DNA from: Methanomassiliicoccales archaeon
GTDB lineage: Archaea; Thermoplasmatota; Thermoplasmata; Sysuiplasmatales; Sysuiplasmataceae
Reading direction: 5' to 3'
DNA: 11,104 bases
Assembly (NCBI GenBank): GCA_027365715.1
Contig: DAHXLZ010000272.1
Span: 1-11,104, forward strand
Of the stretch, positions 6,511-11,104 are shown one piece after another. The translations under genes were made by a program, and so were the position numbers. The first letter of the stretch is position 1, and every line of letters starts with the position of its first letter. Under the pieces are notes generated by a model, which was given only the letters and a program-made list of their open reading frames with translations, ran no database searches and was not told the origin of the DNA.

Positions 6511-7685
6511 TTTTTCAGCCCCATAAATGCCGCGGCTGTGTCCACGTCCTTGTCCCCTCTGCCGCTGAGATTCACCACGATGACAGCATCGCGGGGCATG
6601 TGCCCTGCCTCCTCAAATGCGGCGTGAACTGCGTGAGCAGACTCCAGTGCTGGTATTATCCCCTCCATGCGGGAGAGAAGCTTGAATGCTTCCATTGCCT
6701 GGTTGTCAGTAACCGCGATATACCGCGCACGTCCACTCTGCTGCAGATACGCATGTTCCGGACCGACAGAAGGATAATCGAGTCCCGCACTGATACTCGA
6801 AGTTTCCAGTATCTGCCCGTCGTCGTTTTGCAATATCCTGCTTCGGGAGCCGTGCAGAACGCCTGGCGTTCCGGCAATAAGCGGAGCGGAGTGCCTCCCC
6901 GTTTCAACTCCGTCTCCACCAGCCTGGGCGCCAAGCAATGCTACACTGCTGTTCTTCAGAAACGGATGGAATGCGCCGATCGCATTGCTGCCGCCACCCA
7001 CGCATGCGACGACAAGGTCTGGAAGTCTGCCTTCAGCCGCCAGTATCTGTTTTCTTATTTCTTTCCCGATTATACTCTGAAAGTCTCTAACAATCATCGG
7101 ATAAGGGTGTGGTCCGACAGCACTGCCCAGCAGGTAATAAGTGTCGGTTGCATTTGTCACCCAGTCCCTGAGCGCTTCGTTTATCGCGTCTTTCAGTGTC
7201 CTGGAACCGGAGTCAACGGGATGCACTGTGGCACCGAGGAGCTCCATCCTTATCAGGTTAAGACGCTGACGCTCGGTATCCTTCCTTCCCATATACACCT
7301 CCGTCCGGAGGCCAAGCGCAGCGCCTGCGATAGCTGTCGCGACACCGTGCTGACCGGCACCCGTTTCGGCAATCAGGCGTTGCTTCCCCATCATGCTGGC
7401 GAGGAGAGCCTGTCCCATCACGTTGTTGAACTTGTGCGCACCGCCATGCACGAGATCCTCTCTCTTCAGGTAAATTTTTGCCCCGCCTGCCTTCTCCGTA
7501 AGCCTGCGGGCAAAATAGAGGGGCGTGGGCCTGCCGCCAAAATAGTGATTGTAGTAATTCAGCCTGGACCTGAATTCTTTTTCCTTCCTCAGTTTCCTGT
7601 ACGAAGTTTCCAGCTCATCCAGCACACCGATCAGTGTTTCAGGTACATATCTTCCGCCGAACTCTCCGAACCAGCCTTTTGTCAC
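6507..7685 (-). CDS. trpB: Tryptophan synthase beta chain (TrpB1 type)
   Basis: TrpB is the pyridoxal-phosphate enzyme that joins indole and serine to give tryptophan. At 392 residues it has the length of the TrpB1 form that pairs with TrpA. Visible are [14 protein letters not shown] near the N-terminus, GGAHKFNN with the Schiff-base Lys85 (most relatives have HKINN), ETGAGQHG with catalytic Glu107, the cofactor phosphate loop GGGSNAIG (230-237), [12 protein letters not shown] (341-352) and NLSGRGDKD with Ser374 near the pyridine nitrogen. GTG 7685 is chosen because it overlaps the trpF stop as GTGA and has AAGGTG six nt upstream; GTG 7694 would add three residues. A long open frame on the opposite strand is only a shadow. 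Confidence 0.97.
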   Translation of the reverse strand: MTKGWFGEFGGRYVPETLIGVLDELETSYRKLRKEKEFRSRLNYYNHYFGGRPTPLYFARRLTEKAGGAKIYLKREDLVHGGAHKFNNVMGQALLASMMGKQRLIAETGAGQHGVATAIAGAALGLRTEVYMGRKDTERQRLNLIRMELLGATVHPVDSGSRTLKDAINEALRDWVTNATDTYYLLGSAVGPHPYPMIVRDFQSIIGKEIRKQILAAEGRLPDLVVACVGGGSNAIGAFHPFLKNSSVALLGAQAGGDGVETGRHSAPLIAGTPGVLHGSRSRILQNDDGQILETSSISAGLDYPSVGPEHAYLQQSGRARYIAVTDNQAMEAFKLLSRMEGIIPALESAHAVHAAFEEAGHMPRDAVIVVNLSGRGDKDVDTAAAFMGLKN

Positions 7686-8305
7686 ATTGAACACCTTGCC
7701 TTTCTGATGAACTCCATCACCAGTTCCTCCGATTTTTCGCCGCCCGATTCGACGCCACTGGAAACGTCCACTATTGCCGGTCCTACGGTACTGATTGCCT
7801 TTTCCACATTACCGGGATTCAGTCCGCCGGAAAGCATCAGCTTTGAGGGATATATCGCTTCCCTCAGCGCCCTGCTTGCTGACCAGTCATGCACAGATCC
7901 TGTCCCGCCGCTCAGTCCTTTCTGAAATGTGTCGACTATGACAATACCGGTAAGCGCTGCCAGTTCCCTCGCACTGCCGGCAAAGGAGGGTTCGGGCTCT
8001 GCAAGTGGAATGATGCCGGCGGTGACCGCCTTCACTGCAGATTCGATTTCGGCGGCGGTCAGCCGTATGTGCAACTGAATGAAATCGGGCTCAAGAGTGT
8101 CTGAAACACTTCTCAGGAATCGTGTGTCTGCGTTTGTCACTACGGCAACGGTCTTTGCATACTCTGATGCCTCTCTGAACAGCGGCAGGGCTTCCTCTAT
8201 TTCCAGAGATCTCCTTGATCGTGGAGTGCAGATGACGAATCCCAGGTAATCGGCATCCTTTGCAAAACGGATGTCCCGGTGGCTCCTGTTGCCGCATATC
8301 TTCAC
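7682..8305 (-). CDS. trpF: Phosphoribosylanthranilate isomerase
   Basis: TrpF performs the Amadori rearrangement of N-(5'-phosphoribosyl)anthranilate to the ribulose form that TrpC uses. The 207-residue protein is a stand-alone beta/alpha barrel. It begins [10 protein letters not shown] with the catalytic Cys4, has catalytic Asp125 in [14 protein letters not shown] (glycine-rich phosphate loop follows), and ends with [10 protein letters not shown] (158-167) and [13 protein letters not shown] (179-191), both standard phosphate-binding strands. QLHI (77-80) replaces the usual QLHG. The GTG start overlaps the trpC stop as GTGA and has no ribosome binding site at normal distance, so initiation probably depends on ribosomes finishing trpC. 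Confidence 0.95.
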   Translation of the reverse strand: MKICGNRSHRDIRFAKDADYLGFVICTPRSRRSLEIEEALPLFREASEYAKTVAVVTNADTRFLRSVSDTLEPDFIQLHIRLTAAEIESAVKAVTAGIIPLAEPEPSFAGSARELAALTGIVIVDTFQKGLSGGTGSVHDWSASRALREAIYPSKLMLSGGLNPGNVEKAISTVGPAIVDVSSGVESGGEKSEELVMEFIRKARCSM

Positions 8306-9075
8306 CTCGGGCGTTTCAGTACAGCCTCCCTTATCTCGTTCAGCAGCGTGGTATTACTGCCCATAAGTGACGTGCCTACGAGCACTGCATCGGCACCGGC
8401 ATCAAGCATTGACATTACCTGCTGCGGGGTTGTGACACCGCTCATTCCGATGACGGGCCTGTCCTTGCGGAGTTCAGAAAGTATTTGCTCAGTCCTTCCT
8501 TCCTCCAGCGTCAGGTCACTGAGATTCCTGTTGTTTATACCGATTATATCAGTTTCTGTTTCCATAGCACTGGCAAACTGTTTCGCAGAATTAACTTCGA
8601 GTATGGCCTCAAGGCCGGCGCTATGTATGTCTTCCATCAGAACATCGAGATTGAAACGGCTTCTGTCGAATATCTCCATGATCAGCAGGACTGCATCCGC
8701 GCCCAGCCTGTATGCCGCATCCACCTGATCCGTTGCAATGACGAAGTCCTTCATGATCACAGGCAGGCCGAAGGTTGATGCAGCAGTGAGGTTTTCCAGC
8801 GATCCGTCAAACCTGTGGGGCTCCGTGAGGATTGAAAAACCGCTGACACCTGCCTCAGCGAACGCGGACAGCCTGGTGCCGATATCGGCATCAGATGAAA
8901 GGTCGCTGACAGATGGAGTCCTCCTTTTGAATTCGGCGATAAGTGGAATTTTCCCTGCCTGGGCAATTGATGAGGAAAGTGACTTCACAGGCACTGTTCT
9001 CTTCTGCCGTGTGGTGTAATAGCCGGACATAACCAGTGAGAAAGCATTTTCGATGAAGTAGTCGAGTTCGTCCAA
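8302..9075 (-). CDS. trpC: Indole-3-glycerol-phosphate synthase
   Basis: TrpC closes the indole ring, with loss of CO2 and water, to give indole-3-glycerol phosphate. The 257-residue single-domain barrel shows LIAEFKRRTPS with Glu48 and Lys50, FSILTEPHRFDGSLENL (80-96), VIMKDF with the general-acid Lys109, ILEVN with Glu160, IGINNRNL (179-186) with Asn181, and a GADAVLVGTSLM phosphate strand (227-238). The strand-7 motif, normally ESGI with a catalytic-site glutamate (Glu210 of the Sulfolobus enzyme), here reads MSGV (211-214), so that glutamate is Met. TTG 9075 follows directly after the trpD TAA and lies 8 nt from GGAGG. It is not fused to trpF, unlike in enteric bacteria. Confidence 0.96.
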   Translation of the reverse strand: MDELDYFIENAFSLVMSGYYTTRQKRTVPVKSLSSSIAQAGKIPLIAEFKRRTPSVSDLSSDADIGTRLSAFAEAGVSGFSILTEPHRFDGSLENLTAASTFGLPVIMKDFVIATDQVDAAYRLGADAVLLIMEIFDRSRFNLDVLMEDIHSAGLEAILEVNSAKQFASAMETETDIIGINNRNLSDLTLEEGRTEQILSELRKDRPVIGMSGVTTPQQVMSMLDAGADAVLVGTSLMGSNTTLLNEIREAVLKRPR

Positions 9076-10104
9076 TTATGCATCCTCCCTCAGCTGTCCT
9101 CCGCTCATCAGCGCGAAGTCCCTGAGCTTGGACATTGCGCCTCCATTCTCGATTACATCCAGAGCCTTCTCAGCTCCCTGCTCTATTGATACACACTTTC
9201 CGGCAAGATAGAGAGATGCTCCTGCATTAATCAGAACGATGCTCATCTCACCCCTTGTCGCCCTGTTTCCGAGAACCCGGAGAGCATATGAAGCGCTTTC
9301 TGCAGGGTCTGAAACACGCTGCTCGGACCATTCCCGGGTTCCGTAACGCGCAAAGTCTGAGCCGTCGATTTCATATCTCTCGGCTGAGCCGTGTTTTATT
9401 TCCTGCACAGCCGTCCTGCCGACGGGGGAAATCTCATCCATACCTATCGACGCATTTACAACAAGCGCTCTTTCAGTGCCCAGGAGCATCAGTGCGCCGG
9501 CAACTCTTTCAGCATAGTCTGCAGAAAAGACGCCGATCATCTGCTTTTTCACGCCCGCGGGATTCGATATAGGGCCGAGTATGTTAAAAACGGTCCTGAA
9601 GCCCAGCGCACGCCTGACCGCCGCAACATTCTTCATCGCAGGATGGTAGAGTGGTGCAAAAAGGAAAGTTATGCCGTTGCGGTTCAGCATTTCGGTTGCC
9701 TTTTCAGGTTCTATCGACAGATTGACACCAAGTCGCTCGAGGAGGTCGGCGCTCCCGCTCCTGCTAGTGAACGATCTGTTTCCGTGCTTGGCAACCGGAA
9801 CGCCTGCTGCGGCAACAACTATTGCGCTTACAGTCGACACATTGAATGTCTTGACACTTGCGCCGCCGGTTCCGCACACATCAATTGTACCGTCGGGTGA
9901 CGGGACCTTCCTGCACCGTTCTCTCATAGCCGATGCAATTGATGCCATTTCCTGGGCAGTTTCCCCTTTCATCCTGAGTGCGGTAAGGAAGGCGGCCATT
10001 TCTGCATCGCCTGCCCTGCCGTCCATGAGTTCCGATGCTGCTTCGGCAGCCTCTGATTGTGTCAGGTCGTGTCCGGAAGTGATCTTTTTCAGTAATTCCT
10101 TCAC
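9076..10104 (-). CDS. trpD: Anthranilate phosphoribosyltransferase
   Basis: TrpD transfers phosphoribosyl from PRPP to anthranilate. The 342-residue protein has the family's normal length: a helical N-terminal domain and a nucleoside-phosphorylase-like C-terminal domain. Motifs are DVCGTGGASVKTFNVST (75-91; the usual Asp after GTGG is Ala), KHGNRSFTSRSGSADLLERL (106-125), HPAMKNVAAVRRALGFRTVF (154-173) followed by NILGPISNPA, and MDEISPVG with the metal-binding Asp223-Glu224. The GTG start overlaps the trpG stop as GTGA, and GAGGGGTGA lies just upstream. It is separate from trpG rather than fused. Codons for residues 53-65 are duplicated at the right edge of the window. Confidence 0.97.
   Translation of the reverse strand: MKELLKKITSGHDLTQSEAAEAASELMDGRAGDAEMAAFLTALRMKGETAQEMASIASAMRERCRKVPSPDGTIDVCGTGGASVKTFNVSTVSAIVVAAAGVPVAKHGNRSFTSRSGSADLLERLGVNLSIEPEKATEMLNRNGITFLFAPLYHPAMKNVAAVRRALGFRTVFNILGPISNPAGVKKQMIGVFSADYAERVAGALMLLGTERALVVNASIGMDEISPVGRTAVQEIKHGSAERYEIDGSDFARYGTREWSEQRVSDPAESASYALRVLGNRATRGEMSIVLINAGASLYLAGKCVSIEQGAEKALDVIENGGAMSKLRDFALMSGGQLREDA
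9084..9088 (-). promoter_or_regulatory. Ribosome binding site deciding the TTG start of trpC
   Basis: GGAGG on the minus strand, inside the last codons of trpD, lies 8 nt before TTG 9075. This is the only trp junction without a 4-nt overlap, and it has the clearest ribosome binding site, so independent initiation is likely here. Confidence 0.6.
9908..9945. repeat. Native copy of a 38-bp direct repeat, inside trpD
   Basis: Exactly identical to 11067-11104 in the same orientation, offset 1159 bp. Here it encodes TrpD residues around [11 protein letters not shown], which fit the protein's N-terminal helical domain, so this copy is native. Confidence 0.95.
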
Positions 10105-10688
10105 AGCTCACCCCTCACAATTCTTCTGAAGTTCTGCAACATATGTTTGCCTGACGGTGTAAGGATGGATTCAGGATGGAACTGAATTCCGTGAATCTGG
10201 AACTTTGTGTGTCTGAGGGCCATTATCTCACCAAATTCACTCATTGCTGTAATCCTGAGCGGGGATGGCAGTGTTTCGTGGTCTACAATGAGTGAGTGGT
10301 AACGACCCCCGACAGTTGGGGAGTCTATTCCATCAAACAATCCCTCGCTGTCATGTGAAATCATTGACGTTTTGCCATGCATCACCCTTTCAGCATGGAC
10401 AATCCTGCCCCCGAATACCTGAGCAATTCCCTGATGTCCGAGACAAACGCCGAGCAGGGGGACATTCTTTCCGATCACGCGTATTACATCAAGCCCTATA
10501 CCGAAATATCTGGTGCTTTCAGGCGTTCCCGGTCCGGGGGAAATCACAATTCCGTCCGGATCCATCTTCCGCACCTCCTGAAGAGTCAGCTCATCATTCC
10601 TCACTACTGCAACCTCCATGCCGAGCTCACCAAGCCGCTGATAAAGGTTGTACGAGAAGGAGTCGTAGTTGTCTATGAGCAGTATCAT
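10101..10688 (-). CDS. trpG: Anthranilate synthase component II (glutamine amidotransferase)
   Basis: TrpG hydrolyses glutamine and passes ammonia to TrpE for anthranilate synthesis. The 195-residue protein is a class I glutamine amidotransferase domain: [13 protein letters not shown] (3-15), the oxyanion-hole [10 protein letters not shown] (49-58), nucleophile Cys82 in [22 protein letters not shown] (104-108), RYHSLIVD (129-136), and the His171/Glu173 dyad in IQFHPESI. The frame stays open upstream, but ATG 10688 is the real start: it overlaps the trpE stop as ATGA, has AGGG 7 nt upstream, and begins exactly where the family begins. PabA and TrpG cannot be separated by sequence alone; the operon supports TrpG, which may also serve folate synthesis. 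Confidence 0.97.
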   Translation of the reverse strand: MILLIDNYDSFSYNLYQRLGELGMEVAVVRNDELTLQEVRKMDPDGIVISPGPGTPESTRYFGIGLDVIRVIGKNVPLLGVCLGHQGIAQVFGGRIVHAERVMHGKTSMISHDSEGLFDGIDSPTVGGRYHSLIVDHETLPSPLRITAMSEFGEIMALRHTKFQIHGIQFHPESILTPSGKHMLQNFRRIVRGEL

Positions 10689-11066
10689 GTTCGATCCCTT
10701 CTGTAAACTGAGAGCAACGCGCCCATCTTGTTCTCGGTTTCTGTGAATTCCTTTTCCGGATCCGAGTCGTAAACTATTCCTCCTCCCGCCTGCAGAAAAG
10801 CTCTGTCCCTGTTGCAGAAAAGAGTCCGTATTGAAATGGCGCTGTCCAGGCATCCGTTAAATGAATAGTATCCAACAGCTCCGGCGTACGGTCCGCGTCT
10901 GAATTGCTCGAGTTCCTCGATAATCTCCATTGCCCTGATTTTAGGCGCACCGCTAACTGTACCGGCTGGGAATATCGAGAAGAGTGCATCGACCGGAGTC
11001 TTCTCCCTGTTCAGCCGGCCCTCCACCCGTGAAACAATGTGCTGAACATGGCTGTACCGCTCCACA
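10685..11066 (-). CDS. trpE: Anthranilate synthase component I, C-terminal part only
   Basis: This is the last ~127 residues of the chorismate-binding enzyme that makes anthranilate with ammonia from TrpG. Recognisable segments are [59 protein letters not shown] and [15 protein letters not shown], all in family order and covering the chorismate and Mg sites. The frame continues to the right edge, but 11067-11104 is a copy of trpD sequence, so the native part stops near 11066. The N-terminal two thirds, including the tryptophan feedback site, is missing, so feedback inhibition cannot be judged. PabB is similar but less likely in this operon. Confidence 0.95.
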
Positions 11067-11104
11067 TTCCTGCACCGTTCTCTCATAGCCGATGCAATTG
11101 ATGC
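11067..11104. repeat. Displaced copy of the 38-bp direct repeat, at the window edge
   Basis: The last 38 bases are identical to 9908-9945 of trpD. They are joined in frame to trpE, so translation runs from [11 protein letters not shown] of TrpD straight into NVERYSHV of TrpE. No TrpE should contain that segment. The likeliest explanation is a chimeric read or a false assembly join; a tandem duplication of 9908-11066 is the alternative. Confidence 0.95.

Larger units (their letters stand above)
5719..11104 (-). other. Tryptophan operon trpE-G-D-C-F-B-A (5' end missing)
   Basis: Seven genes run in one direction without gaps and together encode every step from chorismate to tryptophan. Junctions in + coordinates are E/G ATGA (10685-10688), G/D GTGA (10101-10104), D/C TAA then TTG (9078-9073), C/F GTGA (8302-8305), F/B GTGA (7682-7685) and B/A CTGA (6507-6510). 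Overlaps this regular point to coupled translation from one mRNA. The promoter and any leader lie beyond the right edge. Confidence 0.93.

Noticed and set aside
6489..7925. 478-codon open frame on the + strand opposite trpB and trpF
   Set aside because: It lies antisense to two clearly conserved enzymes, has no recognisable motif, and its residues follow from the codon bias of the real genes.
9391..9900. 169-codon + strand frame opposite trpD
   Set aside because: Antisense shadow of a fully conserved gene, with no start signal or family resemblance.
10689..10853. N-terminal extension of trpG
   Set aside because: The added residues overlap trpE in another frame and match nothing in the family; ATG 10688 overlaps the trpE stop and begins at the conserved LLIDNYD.
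9908..11104. 38-bp repeat as an attachment site or as proof of a circular replicon
   Set aside because: One copy is internal coding sequence of trpD, the other interrupts trpE, no integrase is present, and the left edge does not match.

Overview
The window looks like one chromosomal metagenome contig of roughly half GC. It carries no rRNA, tRNA, CRISPR array or mobile element that I can recognise. Arginine is written mostly AGA/AGG, isoleucine often ATA, and GTG/TTG starts are common behind GGAGG-type ribosome binding sites with 8-nt spacers. With the gene content, this suggests an archaeon, perhaps a Thermoplasmata-like euryarchaeote. That placement is inference; a bacterium is not excluded.

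Left part (1-2378): the 3' part of a CCG-domain iron-sulfur oxidoreductase gene (GlpC/HdrB-like), then a small zinc-type HAD phosphatase of the GmhB/HisB-N kind, both on +. Converging on them is a PAS-containing sensor histidine kinase on the minus strand with a TTG start and an atypical ATP lid. Positions 2379-2949 form a 571-nt divergent intergenic region with no convincing gene.

Middle (2950-5733, +): a class I SAM-dependent methyltransferase, an aldose 1-epimerase 3 nt after it, and after 54 nt a larger HAD-IA hydrolase of a sparsely distributed uncharacterised type. They are probably co-transcribed. The HAD gene ends 15 nt inside the 3' end of trpA on the other strand.

Right part (5719-11104, minus): a tryptophan operon read right to left, trpE-G-D-C-F-B-A, with trpE cut at its 5' end. 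It covers every step from chorismate to tryptophan. Five of the six junctions are 4-nt stop/start overlaps (ATGA, GTGA, GTGA, GTGA, and CTGA for trpA); the sixth (trpD-trpC) is TAA directly followed by TTG behind a strong ribosome binding site. This implies one transcript with translational coupling. The promoter and any leader lie outside the window.

Both ends look chimeric. Bases 1-126 are an exact reverse complement of 490-615, and the last 38 bases (11067-11104) are an exact direct copy of 9908-9945 in trpD, joined in frame to trpE. These are most likely amplification or assembly artefacts; a real inversion or a 1159-bp tandem duplication is the alternative. I found no clear new multi-gene system. 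The best leads are the CTG start of trpA, the Glu-to-Met change at a catalytic position of TrpC, the odd kinase, and the HAD-IA protein.
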